Shown here: positions 1 through 9,534 of the stretch, piece after piece
Layout: each line of letters opens with the position of its first letter
How positions within the stretch are numbered: the stretch's first letter is position 1
Assembly: GCA_910577575.1 (NCBI GenBank)
Contig: CAJTOG010000003.1
Coordinates: 1 to 64,000 of the forward strand
DNA length: 64,000 bases
Direction: 5' to 3'
Source of the DNA: an uncultured Ruminococcus sp.
GTDB lineage: Bacteria; Bacillota; Clostridia; Oscillospirales; Ruminococcaceae
Notes under the pieces: model-generated
Told to the model about the DNA's origin: nothing
Seen by the model: only the letters and a program-made list of their open reading frames with translations
Database searches by the model: none
Program-made: the position numbers and the translations under genes

Positions 1-342
1 GAAAATTAAGTTAAAATAAGTTATTGAGAATAGAAAACATGAAAAAACCACAAACGAAAGGAATCAGTTAAAATAAGTAACCAACTCTTTTTCTGTAGTA
101 AGCAGCTGAGTTAATATAAAATATCAAGTACATGAGAGGGGAGGGGGTATTTGATATTAAATACTAATTATCTCAATTGCTATATATATTATAGTCCAAA
201 AGGAATAATTTTGCAAGGTACAAAAATGAACACAACTGTAAAATAATGCACTTTTCTTATATTTTTACTGAAAAATATACTTAATTTTTTATTAATAAGT
301 TTATTTAATGAAGTTTATTAACTGTATATTCATAAAAGATAA
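1..342. other. Left-edge non-coding stretch
   Basis: This very AT-rich stretch shows no convincing reading frame with a ribosome binding site on either strand, and no tRNA or riboswitch fold was recognised. It lies downstream of the DUF4956 gene terminator and may be the promoter region of a gene outside the window. I see nothing else in it. Confidence 0.5.
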
Positions 343-384
343 TTAAAAAAGCACCGCTTCAGAAACTATTTCCTGTGCGGTGTT
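343..384 (-). terminator. Intrinsic terminator after the DUF4956 gene
   Basis: On the minus strand the arms CACCGC (382-377) and GCGGTG (357-352) enclose an inner imperfect hairpin and are followed by CTTTTTT. It lies about 50 bases past the DUF4956 stop codon and should end the VTC/DUF4956 transcript. Confidence 0.75.
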
Positions 385-434
385 TAATACTTTTTATATC
401 TTAAAAATATTTTGTCCTTCCTCAGCAAAATTTT

Positions 435-1199
435 TCAGCTTTCATAAACTTTGTCATCATATTTAAAGAATACAAGATTGATAGTCATATTACCATTAAG
501 TGCCCTAAGTTCATCGATAAACTTTTTCTGGTCTATATCTTCATTTACATCAACCGAATAAATCAATTCAAAGAGAGTACCGAAATTAGTTGTCTTGACT
601 CTTCTGAGTTTGTTGTATTTTGTGTATTTATTGAGTACAGGGTCAAAAACTCCCTGATAATCAAGATTTTCAGGAATTGTTATCTTAAGCGTCATATGAT
701 GTGTCTTACAGCCTCCGAATTTGATTTCGGAAAGAACAAACATTACAAGTCCAAGGATGATAAAGAACACAATGGCAAATCCGACATATCCCATACCGCA
801 CGCCGTACCTGATGCCATTGCAAAAAATATGTATGCTATATCTTTTGGGTCACCTGGTACACTCCTAAATCTCACAAGAGTAAATGCACCTGCAAGGCTT
901 AATGCACCTGCTGTTGTGTTTATAAGAAGAAGGATAAGGGAAACAATAGTAGGAAGCATAATCATAGTAAATACATAGCTCTGAGAATAGCCTTCTTTTC
1001 TGTGACAGAAAATATATACAAGACTAATTAAAAACCCAATTAAGAGTGCTGTTCCGACGCAGATACCAAATTCACTGAACGTAATATCAGGGATAGCTGA
1101 TGTTGTAACTGAAGACCCTGAGAAGATATCCGTTGTTGTTCCTGTGCTTTTACCTGCTGAATTTAAAACGTTTCCAAAAAAATTAAATACTGCTGACAT
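435..1199 (-). CDS. DUF4956 domain-containing membrane protein
   Basis: A 254-residue polytopic membrane protein of unknown biochemical function. Residues about 45-160 hold four hydrophobic segments. The family hallmark follows the second of them: a loop reading FTLVRFRSVPGDPKDIAYIF near residues 106-125. Residues 160-254 form a soluble domain with no recognised catalytic motif. The ATG has GGAG about nine bases upstream and lies 3 bases after the VTC gene stop, so the two are cotranscribed. DUF4956 proteins are frequently encoded beside VTC-domain polyphosphate polymerases, which suggests a membrane partner for the polymerase, for example in localisation or polyphosphate handling; that role is inference. 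The family call is firm. Confidence 0.88.
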   Translation of the reverse strand: MSAVFNFFGNVLNSAGKSTGTTTDIFSGSSVTTSAIPDITFSEFGICVGTALLIGFLISLVYIFCHRKEGYSQSYVFTMIMLPTIVSLILLLINTTAGALSLAGAFTLVRFRSVPGDPKDIAYIFFAMASGTACGMGYVGFAIVFFIILGLVMFVLSEIKFGGCKTHHMTLKITIPENLDYQGVFDPVLNKYTKYNKLRRVKTTNFGTLFELIYSVDVNEDIDQKKFIDELRALNGNMTINLVFFKYDDKVYES

Positions 1200-1202
1200 T
1201 AC

Positions 1203-1991
1203 TTATATACTCCTGTTCATTAAAATCTGATTATTTATTATTGATACGCCTGAAATCTGAATGTGACTCTTTTCCGCCTGTTCCTGAACGAACTTTGTAT
1301 AAGCTCTCCCGTATTTTGAAAAGCTTACCTTATATATTTTAAGTTCTGAAAGTTTTGCAACAAGCCATTCCGGTACGGATTCAGAAATTTTTACTTCCAT
1401 AAGTCTCTGGTCTGCACCTATAATAAAATTACCATAACTCTCATGACGAAGGTGTAAATCATATCTTCTTTCAATAATCTTACGGTCAAAAGTGAGGCGG
1501 AAACCCTTGTTGTCCTTGCCAAAAAAAGCTTCTCTCTGATAACTTATATACTGTTTCGGCATAACCGGATAATGATTAAGAAAAGCGTCAATTTCAGTAA
1601 AAACCTGTTCTGTTATATATTTATGTAATTCAGGTTTACGTCGTGTTGCAAAATATTCATCACTTTCAGCAAGAGTCATTGAAACACGCCTTTTAGTAAC
1701 AATTCCGCCTATTTTCTTTTTTATTTCAAGAAATACCGGAGAATCAGGCGAAGCAGAAGAATAATAACTGCGAAGTCTTATTTTCTCCTTATAATAAGGT
1801 TTTGAAAGAGATTCACGGATAAGAAAGTCATCAGGAGTATCATAATAGATATTGTAAATACCGTATTCCTTTCCTCCTATACAGTATTTATCAGGATTCA
1901 TATATTCCCCTATAACTTTCATAAGTTCTTCATACTGATTCATATCAAGCAGAAATTTAATCTCCTTTCTTGCAAAAGTATTGATTGACAT
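1203..1991 (-). CDS. VTC domain-containing polyphosphate polymerase family protein
   Basis: A 262-residue cytoplasmic protein with the VTC fold, the tunnel-shaped catalytic domain that in yeast Vtc4 makes polyphosphate from ATP. Basic and acidic strand motifs typical of this superfamily are visible: RKEIKF near residue 8, KIRLRSYY near 70, EIKKKIGG near 89, RLTFDRKI near 165 and LMEVKIS near 195. There is no signal peptide or membrane segment. It is the first gene of a two-gene unit with DUF4956. Its ATG is preceded by AAAGGAG. Upstream lie a TATAAT and two 11-bp-spaced direct repeats reminiscent of a Pho box. Polyphosphate synthesis is inferred from the family; bacterial VTC proteins are less studied than the yeast enzyme, and related triphosphate-tunnel enzymes have other activities. 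Confidence 0.85.
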   Translation of the reverse strand: MSINTFARKEIKFLLDMNQYEELMKVIGEYMNPDKYCIGGKEYGIYNIYYDTPDDFLIRESLSKPYYKEKIRLRSYYSSASPDSPVFLEIKKKIGGIVTKRRVSMTLAESDEYFATRRKPELHKYITEQVFTEIDAFLNHYPVMPKQYISYQREAFFGKDNKGFRLTFDRKIIERRYDLHLRHESYGNFIIGADQRLMEVKISESVPEWLVAKLSELKIYKVSFSKYGRAYTKFVQEQAEKSHIQISGVSIINNQILMNRSI

Positions 1992-2032
1992 ATCAAAAAG
2001 CTCCTTTCGGTTTTAATTAAATTCATAATTGT

Positions 2033-2065
2033 ATTATATATTGGCTGTCTTAAAATAATCTTAAA
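2033..2065 (-). promoter_or_regulatory. Promoter with Pho-box-like direct repeats upstream of the VTC gene
   Basis: The minus strand has TATAAT at 2038-2033. Ten bases upstream sit two copies of TTTAAG (2065-2060 and 2054-2049) spaced exactly 11 bp and occupying the -35 position. Two 11-bp-spaced repeats standing in for the -35 box is the layout of PhoB/PhoP activated promoters. The repeat sequence is not the known consensus, so the regulator is inferred only. Confidence 0.4.
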
Positions 2066-2117
2066 GAAATTTAATATTTTGGGAATATTTTTGTAATTTC
2101 TGTGAAAACCGGATGAA

Positions 2118-2149
2118 ATAAAATCAGCAGAGTTTTAAAACCCTGCTGA
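2118..2149 (-). terminator. Intrinsic terminator after the SGNH hydrolase gene
   Basis: The minus-strand arms TCAGCAG and CTGCTGA (2149-2143 and 2130-2124), extended by GTTTT/AAAAC with a mismatch, are followed by TTTTATTT. It begins about 10 bases after the stop codon. Confidence 0.75.
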
Positions 2150-2159
2150 CTAAATTTAT

Positions 2160-3380
2160 TTATGAAATAACATCAACTTCTGTCCAATCAGGATTATTTT
2201 CAATATGCCTTATAACAGATTGTCTCATAAGAATAACATCATACACATCATTTTTTCCATTGCTATCCAAGTCATAGGCTCTGATTTCTTCAGGAGTACA
2301 TAAATGAATTTCAGCCGGACAGCCAAGAACATAATAACTGAGCTTTACAAGGTCTGAAATTCTGAATGTATCATTGCCTTCACCTTTATCAGTTGAAGTT
2401 GTTGTATACTCTGTTGTTTCTGTTACATTAGTTGTTATAACTGTTTCCGTAGTAATTTTTGTTGTAGTTATGTTGGTTGTTGTAATTACAGTTGTAGTTG
2501 TTTCAGAAACCGGAGGGACTATTTCCTTACTGCTAATATATTCATCAAGTATATCACACCAATAATTTCCCATAGCCTTATATCCTATATTATTCGGATG
2601 CACGCCATCAAAGAGCTGAATTTTTACGTCAGTAATAACACTGTTTATATCAGCAAAATAAATTTCTGCTCCCTCTGATTTTTTCTCATCAACAAGAGCC
2701 TTTATCTGTGAATTATAATTTTTTATTGATTCTGCAACACCTGCTTCTGCCTCATCATCAGTATATTGTATCTGCCAGTCAGCAGAATGACGGTAATTTC
2801 CGAACCAGCTGTAAACATCACTTCTGTTAGGGTCAAGTTCAGGAATTGTCGTAACGAAAAGAGCGGAATTTTCAGGAATATTTTCAAGAATATAGTCAAC
2901 AAGAATTTCAAGTCTTTCCCCTGCGTTGTTTATTTCATAGTTATCTATAATATCATTAGTTCCAATCTGAAGTGTAACAATATCAGGAGTTTCAGAAATC
3001 AGACAATTGGTTGACTGTAATGTTTCATAAATTCCGGAGCGTCCATTGTAGTTTATAATAGAGTAACCGCTATAACCTGTATTGTCATTATCAAACTCAA
3101 AGCTTTCACCTGTTTCATTGTCGATATAAGTCGGAGTCCATCCGTTCCCCTTTGAACCTACCATATCAATATTATAGCCCATTTCTGTTAAATCATGATA
3201 TATAAATTTACGGTATGAACCAACATAATCATTTGTATATCCGTCAGTAATCGAATCTCCGATACACATAATTTTGATTGTATCTTCTGAAGCTTCAACA
3301 GGCGAACCCGTTAAATTAAGTGATGTAACTGATGCAAACATCATTGCAGCAGATGAAATTACCGAAACCAACTTTTTCAT
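2160..3380 (-). CDS. Secreted SGNH/GDSL hydrolase with Thr-rich linker and degenerate dockerin
   Basis: A 406-residue exported esterase-like protein. Residues 1-30 are a signal peptide (KK, hydrophobic core, cleavage near VEASED). The SGNH catalytic domain spans about 34-285: block I is GDSITDG with the nucleophile Ser near residue 43, block III is GTND, and block V is DGVHPNNIGY with the catalytic Asp and His. A linker of about 40 residues made largely of Thr, Val and Ile follows. The last 65 residues look like a dockerin in which only the second calcium loop (DLDSNGKNDVYD) is intact. It probably deacetylates plant polysaccharide while docked on a cellulosome. Substrate is not readable from sequence. 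GGAGG lies five bases before the ATG. Confidence 0.85.
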   Translation of the reverse strand: MKKLVSVISSAAMMFASVTSLNLTGSPVEASEDTIKIMCIGDSITDGYTNDYVGSYRKFIYHDLTEMGYNIDMVGSKGNGWTPTYIDNETGESFEFDNDNTGYSGYSIINYNGRSGIYETLQSTNCLISETPDIVTLQIGTNDIIDNYEINNAGERLEILVDYILENIPENSALFVTTIPELDPNRSDVYSWFGNYRHSADWQIQYTDDEAEAGVAESIKNYNSQIKALVDEKKSEGAEIYFADINSVITDVKIQLFDGVHPNNIGYKAMGNYWCDILDEYISSKEIVPPVSETTTTVITTTNITTTKITTETVITTNVTETTEYTTTSTDKGEGNDTFRISDLVKLSYYVLGCPAEIHLCTPEEIRAYDLDSNGKNDVYDVILMRQSVIRHIENNPDWTEVDVIS

Positions 3381-3505
3381 ATTTTCCTCCGTTCCATTTC
3401 TTTCAAGAACTTGATTTATTTAAAATATAATATTATATTATCTATTTTATGAATTTTCTGTGTTCTAAATAATACATTTATACAGAGAGTAATTTTTTAA
3501 TCAAG

Positions 3506-4840
3506 TTACTTTTCCGAACAAAATTCCACCTTTTCGCCATTTAAAATCATATTTGTAGTACGAACTGCACACATCTTCCCGCACATTGAACAGGTATGAC
3601 GGTCAGCAGGCGGAGTACTTTCAAAATATGCTCTTGCTTTGTCTGGGTCTATAGCAATACTGAACATTTTTTCCCAGTCAACTTCATGACGTGCAGCTGC
3701 CATAGCATTATCAGGGTCTGTTGCATGAGGCACTCCCTTAGCAATATCTGCTGCATGAGCCGCTATCTTGCTTGCCATAATTCCTTCTTTTACGTCATCA
3801 ATGTCAGGAAGTCTGAGATGTTCTGCAGGTGTAACATAACAAAGGAAATCCGCCCCGCTTGACGCTGCTATAGCTCCGCCAATTGCAGAAGTAATATGGT
3901 CATATCCGGGAGCAATATCCGTTACAAGAGGTCCGAGAACATAAAACGGTGCATTATGGCATATTCTCTTCTGAAGCTTCATATTAGCTGCAATTTCATT
4001 CATTGCCATATGTCCGGGACCTTCAACCATAACCTGTACATCTTTTGCCCATGCACGTTCAGTCAACGCACCAAGTTCAATAAGTTCGGAAATCTGTCCA
4101 GCATCAGTAGAATCATCAATACAGCCGGGACGCAGTGCATCGCCGAGACTTATTGTAACATCATACTCACGCAAAATTTCCAGCACCTCATCATAATACT
4201 CATAGAACGGATTTTCATTTCCTGTCATCATCATCCAAGCAAAAAGAAGTGAACCGCCACGTGAAACTATATTCATTTTTCTCTTGTCACGCATGAACGC
4301 TTCAACTGCACGGCGGTTAATTCCTGCATGGATAGTCATAAAATCAACGCCTTCTTCAGCATGTGCTTTCACTACTTTAAGAAAATCTTCAGCGGTAATT
4401 TCAAGCAGGTCCTTTTCAAGATAGCCGATAGCATCATACATAGGTACAGTGCCAATCATAGCCGGAGATTTTTCAATAAGCTGTTTACGGAAAGTATTTG
4501 TCTTGCCATAATTGCTTAAATCCATAATGGCCTCTGCACCATACTTAATTGACAAATCAACCTTTTTCATTTCATTTTCATAGTTATTGCAGTCTCCTGA
4601 AATGCCAAGATTCACGTTAATCTTGGTACGCATTTTTGTTCCGATTCCCTCCGGAGAAATCGATTTGTGATTTATATTGCAAGGGATACATACTTCACCC
4701 TTTGCAACAAGTTCGCAAAGTGCCTTTTCACTTACATATTCCTTTTGTGCAACAATTTTCATTTCAGGAGTAATAATCCCTTTTTTTGCTGCTTCCATCT
4801 GTGTTGCATATTCTCTCATAATTAATAAACTCTCTTTCAT
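3506..4840 (-). CDS. thiC: Phosphomethylpyrimidine synthase ThiC
   Basis: Radical SAM enzyme that converts aminoimidazole ribotide to 4-amino-5-hydroxymethyl-2-methylpyrimidine phosphate, the pyrimidine half of thiamine. At about 444 residues it has the usual length. The C-terminal cluster motif is TCSMCGKMC near residue 417; this is a CX2CX3C spacing, whereas Bacillus-type ThiC has CX2CX4C. To my recollection the shorter form is common in Clostridia. It is the last gene of the thiamine operon and its ATG overlaps the ThiE/D stop by four bases (ATGA). A second ATG at 4819, eight codons in and preceded by GAGAG, matches the usual N-terminus (QMEAAKKG) better and may be the true start. Confidence 0.97.
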   Translation of the reverse strand: MKESLLIMREYATQMEAAKKGIITPEMKIVAQKEYVSEKALCELVAKGEVCIPCNINHKSISPEGIGTKMRTKINVNLGISGDCNNYENEMKKVDLSIKYGAEAIMDLSNYGKTNTFRKQLIEKSPAMIGTVPMYDAIGYLEKDLLEITAEDFLKVVKAHAEEGVDFMTIHAGINRRAVEAFMRDKRKMNIVSRGGSLLFAWMMMTGNENPFYEYYDEVLEILREYDVTISLGDALRPGCIDDSTDAGQISELIELGALTERAWAKDVQVMVEGPGHMAMNEIAANMKLQKRICHNAPFYVLGPLVTDIAPGYDHITSAIGGAIAASSGADFLCYVTPAEHLRLPDIDDVKEGIMASKIAAHAADIAKGVPHATDPDNAMAAARHEVDWEKMFSIAIDPDKARAYFESTPPADRHTCSMCGKMCAVRTTNMILNGEKVEFCSEK

Positions 4841-6261
4841 TTGTTATTTTCAAATATAGAATTGTGGTCAAGCGGTCCGCTCCCCCTGCCGAGATTAAGT
4901 CCTGATTCAAGGCATTTTCTGACAAAATACTTTGCATTTTTAACTGCTCTTTCAAGTGAATAACCTTTTGCAAGATTAGATGCTACTGCACTTGAAAGCG
5001 TACAGCCTGTACCATGAGTATTTGTTGTATCAATACGATTTTTTACGAACCATTTCCCGACACCATTATAAAGATAATCATTTGCATCATTTATACTGTG
5101 ACCACCTTTAACAAGTATTGCACAACCATATTTTTCAAAAATCACTCTTGCCGTTTTCTCCATATCGTCCATGCCTAAAATTTTAATTCCTGTAATTAAT
5201 TCAGCTTCGGGAATATTAGGAGTTATAAGTGATGCAATCGGGAAAAGCTGTTTTTTCACAGCCTCATAAGCAGATGAATTACTCAAATCCGAACCGCTTG
5301 TTGCAACTGCTACAGGGTCAACAACTATATTTCCGGCTTTCCAGTATTCAAGCCTGTCAGCAATTGCTTCTGCTGTTTCTGCTGATGGAATCATGCCTAT
5401 TTTTATAGCATCCGGACGTATATCACTGAAAACCATATCTATCTGCTGTGCAACAAATTCAGCCGGAATTTCATGTATTCCGCTTACTCCTGTTGTATTC
5501 TGTGCAGTAAGTGCAGTTATTGCACTCATTGCATATACTCCGTGTGCCTGCATTGTTTTAATATCCGCCTGTATACCTGCTCCGCCTGAACAGTCACTGC
5601 CTGCTATGGTAAGTGCCGTTCTTGTCTCATAAACTTTATTCCAGAGTTCAGAAAGCTCCCTTGATGCAGAATACGGATTATCTGCTCCGAAAACCGCTGA
5701 TACTACTGCAATTCCCCTGTTTCCGCATCCTCTTATTTCCCAGATATTTTCTTTAGTGATTCCGCCTATCGCTACAGCAGGAATATTCACACTCCTGCAT
5801 ATTTCACGTAATTCATCAGGAGTAATTCTGACAGCATTTTTCTTTGTCGGGGACGGAAAAACTGCTCCTACGCCTATATAATCTGCTCCGTCTGATTCAG
5901 CCTTCTTTGCCTGTTCAATTGTTTTTGCAGTAACTCCGATAACAAAATCCTCACTGGTATTTCTGCGAATTTCTTCAGCAGATGCATCTTCAAGTCCAAC
6001 GTGTACCCCGTCTGCCCCGCTCATTACAGCGGCTTTCCAGTTATCGTTTATTATAAGTGGTACTCCGTGCCTGTGGCATACTGGAACAAGCACACCTGCA
6101 ATTTCTGCAAGCTTTTCTGTACTAATATTTTTTTCACGGAGTTGTATTATAGTTGCTCCACCCTGTATTGCAAGCTCAACCTGTAATTTAATATCCTTAT
6201 CCCTAAGGCAGTCTCTGTCAGTTATTGCATATAAATTAAGCATTTCAGGTTTGAATTTCAT
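4837..6261 (-). CDS. thiED: ThiE-ThiD fusion: thiamine-phosphate synthase / HMP(-P) kinase
   Basis: A bifunctional protein of 474 residues. Residues about 6-205 form a ThiE TIM barrel, which joins HMP-PP and thiazole phosphate into thiamine phosphate; IIQLREK, IINDNW and GVHVGLED are the substrate-binding motifs. Residues about 212-470 form a ThiD ribokinase-fold domain, which phosphorylates HMP and [25 protein letters not shown] opens the domain and [12 protein letters not shown] holds the catalytic region. The start is the ATG at 6261 because AGGAG lies nine bases upstream; a TTG just before it is unsupported. It overlaps the end of the TenI-like gene and is coupled to thiC downstream. The fusion gives the two consecutive steps in one polypeptide. 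Confidence 0.95.
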   Translation of the reverse strand: MKFKPEMLNLYAITDRDCLRDKDIKLQVELAIQGGATIIQLREKNISTEKLAEIAGVLVPVCHRHGVPLIINDNWKAAVMSGADGVHVGLEDASAEEIRRNTSEDFVIGVTAKTIEQAKKAESDGADYIGVGAVFPSPTKKNAVRITPDELREICRSVNIPAVAIGGITKENIWEIRGCGNRGIAVVSAVFGADNPYSASRELSELWNKVYETRTALTIAGSDCSGGAGIQADIKTMQAHGVYAMSAITALTAQNTTGVSGIHEIPAEFVAQQIDMVFSDIRPDAIKIGMIPSAETAEAIADRLEYWKAGNIVVDPVAVATSGSDLSNSSAYEAVKKQLFPIASLITPNIPEAELITGIKILGMDDMEKTARVIFEKYGCAILVKGGHSINDANDYLYNGVGKWFVKNRIDTTNTHGTGCTLSSAVASNLAKGYSLERAVKNAKYFVRKCLESGLNLGRGSGPLDHNSIFENNK

Positions 6262-6862
6262 CAATTTCAGCTCCTTTCCTTAATTTCTTTATATATTCAA
6301 CCGGATTTTCACAGGTCATAAATCCGCTCATTATACAAGCTCCGTCTGCCCCTGCCTGTACAATATGCCTTATATTTTCCGGATTTATTCCGCCTATCGC
6401 ATAAACAGGTATTTTCACACTCTCACAAATTTCATGCAGAAATCCAAGTCCTCTCGGAGTTAAGTCGGGCTTACATCCTGTCTCAAAAATATGACCTGCT
6501 ATCACATAATCAACGCCCATTTTTTCGGCTTCAACCGCTTCATCAACTGAATGAATTGAAACTCCTGTTATATTAAGACCGTTTTTTATTTCATTCGAAC
6601 ATTCCCGCAAAACTGGCATTGTGAAATGAATATTGTCGAAAATATCAAAATGTCTGTACATACTGCATGGTACGCCACATCTGTCACTTATTTCAAGTAT
6701 CCTAAAAGCTGTTTTAACATAGTCGTCGTCATTGCAGTCCTTGTCACGAAACATTATCCTGTCAGGCTTTGCGGATGCTATTTTTTCAATTCTTATCAAG
6801 AAGTCTTCTTTACATAGTTTTCTGTCAGTAATACATATAATCTTAAACATATAAATAATCAT
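6245..6862 (-). CDS. TenI/ThiE-like TIM-barrel protein, probable thiazole tautomerase
   Basis: A 205-residue ThiE-superfamily paralogue directly upstream of the ThiE/D gene. The catalytic motifs of ThiE are altered. QLREK is replaced by MFRDKD, and the region equivalent to IND...GVHLG has become YRHFDIFDNIHF. The phosphate-binding end (YAIGGINPENI, GADGACIMSGF) is kept. This pattern fits TenI, the aromatising tautomerase that converts the ThiG product into the carboxythiazole phosphate used by ThiE. It lies between thiH and thiED with overlaps at both ends, supporting a thiamine role. Two starts are possible, 6862 (ATG) and 6850 (the ATG matching the usual MFKIICITD N-terminus); neither has a strong ribosome site. 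Confidence 0.82.
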   Translation of the reverse strand: MIIYMFKIICITDRKLCKEDFLIRIEKIASAKPDRIMFRDKDCNDDDYVKTAFRILEISDRCGVPCSMYRHFDIFDNIHFTMPVLRECSNEIKNGLNITGVSIHSVDEAVEAEKMGVDYVIAGHIFETGCKPDLTPRGLGFLHEICESVKIPVYAIGGINPENIRHIVQAGADGACIMSGFMTCENPVEYIKKLRKGAEIDEIQT

Positions 6863-8096
6863 TCAGCACCGGCTGAAGTCCCTCGCCCGACATATCCTCA
6901 TACATTTTATCAAGACTTCTGTTATCATTAATTTCAAACTGCTCGTCACCTTCTGCCGAACCGGATTCCTTTCCTGTATATTTGCTTTCATGGTCTCCTA
7001 TACCTGTGGAAACTCCTGCTGATACTTTTGTTGCACATATTTTTACTATACCGTTCCTGAAACTTTCGCTTTCTCTTGATGATACGGTAATTCCGCAGAA
7101 AGGAAGGAATATTCTGTATGCACAGAGTACCTGACAAAGCTGTTTTTCATGAACATCAAGCGGATTTATTTCACCGTTATTTATAATGGGTCTCAGCCTC
7201 GGACATGATAACGATATTTCAGCATGGGGATACTTTCTCTGCAAATAGTATACATGCAGTGCACTGGCAAGTGCGTCTTTTCTGAAGTCTGAAAGTCCGA
7301 GAAGTGCAGAACCTGCCACTCCCCTCATCCCTGCCATTAATGCACGCTCCTGAGCATCAAATCTGTAGGGAAAAATTCTCTTGTGACCCAACAAATGCAG
7401 TTGTTCATACCGGTCGCTGTCATAAGTTTCCTGAAATACCGTCACATAATCAACTCCGCATTCATGAAGATACTTATACTCATCAGTATTCACCGGATAA
7501 ATTTCAACTCCGACAAGACGGAAATACTTTCTTGCAAGCCTGCACGCTTCCCCGATATACTCAACACTTGATTTTGACCGGCTTTCGCCCGTAAGGATTA
7601 AAATTTCTTCCATACCGCTCTGTGAAATTATCCGCATTTCATGTTCAATCTGCTCCATATCCAGCTTCATGCGGCGTATATCATTATAGCAGTTGAATCC
7701 GCAGTATACACAGTAATTCTCACAATAATTAGCTATATATAAAGGAGTAAACATATAAACAGTATTTCCGAAATGCTTTTGGGTTTCAAGACGTGCCTTC
7801 TGTGCCATACGCTCCAAAAAAGGTTCAGCAGCAGGAGAAAGAAGTGCCTTCAAATCCTCAACTGTACAAGTATCATGAGTCAAAGCACGGCGGACATCGA
7901 CAGCAGTATACTGACTGTAATCGTAACTTTTCATTTCAGACATTACTTTACTGAAAATATCTGAATTTATATGCTCCATACCGTTTATATATTCCATATG
8001 ATTTGTACGCACAGACGGATTTGTTTCAAGTTCGTGCTTTTTTTTGAGTGCTTTTTCTGAAAGTTTATCAGAATCTATAAAATAATTGTTTTCCAC
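6843..8096 (-). CDS. thiH: 2-iminoacetate synthase ThiH
   Basis: Radical SAM tyrosine lyase that cleaves tyrosine to p-cresol and dehydroglycine, feeding the thiazole ring in anaerobes in place of the oxygen-dependent ThiO. The cluster motif CENYCVYC (CX3CX2C) sits near residue 120, followed by the barrel and the BATS domain. About 417 residues. I place the start at GTG 8096, because GAGGTGG lies just upstream; a TTG at 8111 overlapping the ThiG stop is the alternative. The first 35 residues form an extension before the conserved YINGMEHINSDIF segment. It sits between thiG and the tenI-like gene, as expected for a ThiG/ThiH complex. Confidence 0.95.
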   Translation of the reverse strand: MENNYFIDSDKLSEKALKKKHELETNPSVRTNHMEYINGMEHINSDIFSKVMSEMKSYDYSQYTAVDVRRALTHDTCTVEDLKALLSPAAEPFLERMAQKARLETQKHFGNTVYMFTPLYIANYCENYCVYCGFNCYNDIRRMKLDMEQIEHEMRIISQSGMEEILILTGESRSKSSVEYIGEACRLARKYFRLVGVEIYPVNTDEYKYLHECGVDYVTVFQETYDSDRYEQLHLLGHKRIFPYRFDAQERALMAGMRGVAGSALLGLSDFRKDALASALHVYYLQRKYPHAEISLSCPRLRPIINNGEINPLDVHEKQLCQVLCAYRIFLPFCGITVSSRESESFRNGIVKICATKVSAGVSTGIGDHESKYTGKESGSAEGDEQFEINDNRSLDKMYEDMSGEGLQPVLNDYLYV

Positions 8097-8107
8097 TTTT
8101 TCCCACC

Positions 8108-8881
8108 TCAATCATGCAGAAAACCTGTAAGCGTATCCGAAGGAGATGCACCACGAGTGAGAACACGTCCAAGACCTGATAAATACGCCTTACGTCCTGC
8201 CTCAACAGCCTGACGGAAAGCTTCTGCCATAACAGGCAAATCTCCTGCTGTTGCAAGTGCAGTATTGGACATAACTGCCGCCGCTCCCATTTCCATGGCC
8301 TCACAAGCCTGTGATGGTCTTCCTATTCCTGCGTCTACTATAACAGGCAAATCAATTTCATCAATAAGAATCTGTATAAAATCCTTTGTTGCAAGTCCTT
8401 TATTTGAACCTATCGGAGATGCCAAGGGCATTACTGATGCTGCTCCTGCATTTACCAAATCTCTTGCCGTATTCAAATCAGGATACATATATGGCATTAC
8501 CACAAAACCTTCTTCTGCAAGTATTTCAGTAGCCTTTACAGTCTCTGCATTGTCGGGGAGAAGATATTTTGTATCTCTCATAATCTCGATTTTTACAAAA
8601 TCACCACAGCCAAGTTCCCTTGCAAGTCTTGCAATCCTTACCGCTTCGTCAGCCGTTCTTGCTCCGGAAGTATTCGGAAGAAGCGTTACACCTTCCGGAA
8701 TATAGTCAAGTATATTTTCACTCTCGGCAGTATTCGCACGGCGTACAGCAAGAGTAATTATTTCAGCCCCTGCATATTTTACCGCTGCTTCAATAAGTCT
8801 CAGGGAATATTTTCCTGAACCAAGTATAAAACGTGAACTGAATTCATGTTCTCCTAAAACAAGCTTATCATTTTCTGTCAT
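8108..8881 (-). CDS. thiG: Thiazole synthase ThiG
   Basis: TIM-barrel enzyme that condenses deoxyxylulose 5-phosphate, dehydroglycine and sulfur from ThiS thiocarboxylate into the thiazole phosphate. About 257 residues, the family norm. [10 protein letters not shown] opens the barrel; the Schiff-base lysine region [12 protein letters not shown], the PLASPIGSN loop and [19 protein letters not shown] phosphate site are all present. The start is the ATG at 8881, which has AGGAG ten bases upstream; an upstream ATG at 8914 overlaps thiF and has no ribosome site. The downstream thiH begins within a few bases of the stop. Confidence 0.97.
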   Translation of the reverse strand: MTENDKLVLGEHEFSSRFILGSGKYSLRLIEAAVKYAGAEIITLAVRRANTAESENILDYIPEGVTLLPNTSGARTADEAVRIARLARELGCGDFVKIEIMRDTKYLLPDNAETVKATEILAEEGFVVMPYMYPDLNTARDLVNAGAASVMPLASPIGSNKGLATKDFIQILIDEIDLPVIVDAGIGRPSQACEAMEMGAAAVMSNTALATAGDLPVMAEAFRQAVEAGRKAYLSGLGRVLTRGASPSDTLTGFLHD

Positions 8882-8894
8882 TTTCTGTACACTC

Positions 8895-9533
8895 CTAAAC
8901 TTCAAAATTTTCATTGATAATTCTTATAACCATATGAGCCTGATGACCTGCACACACCATCACACGCGACGCAGCAAGTCCTATACCATCGGATATATCA
9001 CTTTCACCGTCTCCGCATATATAAAATTTTCTGGTAATTTTCTTCGTTTTTATGGTATTGGAAGATGAAAGTCCTGCCATTCCTGAACCTGCTACAAGAT
9101 ACTTTTCCGGCATCTTCTCCAGCACACAGTTTACAAGCTCTGCTTTTGCTTCTGCATCATCAAACGCCTCACAGATAATATTATCATTTTCAAGAATTTC
9201 ACAGATATTATTTTCTGTAAGCTTTATACAAGTTTTTTTAATATCACAATAAGGCATAATTTTCAACAGATTATCATACAGGGCATCTGTTTTGTACTGT
9301 CCTGTCTGATTAATAAAATACTGTTGTCGGTTTATATTGGATATATCAACCTTATCAAAGTCGATTATATGCAAATGTCCGATTCCTGCACGTGCCAGTG
9401 CTATTGCTGTATTTGAACCAAGCCCGCCAAGTCCGCAGACAGCTACAGATGCTTCTGAAAGTCTTCTTTGCAGTTCTGCACCGTGCCGTTCCTCTAAAGC
9501 ATGATATATTTCCTTTTGTGACGGAATATCCAT
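8895..9533 (-). CDS. thiF: ThiS adenylyltransferase ThiF
   Basis: E1-like enzyme of 212 residues that adenylates the C-terminal glycine of ThiS so that it can receive sulfur. The nucleotide-binding motif [17 protein letters not shown] lies near residue 34, followed by [16 protein letters not shown], the conserved E1 Asp/Asn/Arg region. It is the short ThiF form lacking the C-terminal extension of MoeB. The ATG at 9533 is one base after the ThiS stop, and GGGAGG within the thiS 3' end provides the ribosome site; an upstream in-frame TTG at 9551 is less likely. Confidence 0.93.
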   Translation of the reverse strand: MDIPSQKEIYHALEERHGAELQRRLSEASVAVCGLGGLGSNTAIALARAGIGHLHIIDFDKVDISNINRQQYFINQTGQYKTDALYDNLLKIMPYCDIKKTCIKLTENNICEILENDNIICEAFDDAEAKAELVNCVLEKMPEKYLVAGSGMAGLSSSNTIKTKKITRKFYICGDGESDISDGIGLAASRVMVCAGHQAHMVIRIINENFEV

Positions 9534-9534
9534 A

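Noticed and set aside
2374..2565. Val/Ile-rich plus-strand frame
   Set aside because: It is the antisense of the Thr-rich linker codons of the SGNH hydrolase.
8265..8705. 146-codon plus-strand frame inside thiG
   Set aside because: It is the antisense shadow of a fully conserved ThiG gene and has no ribosome site.
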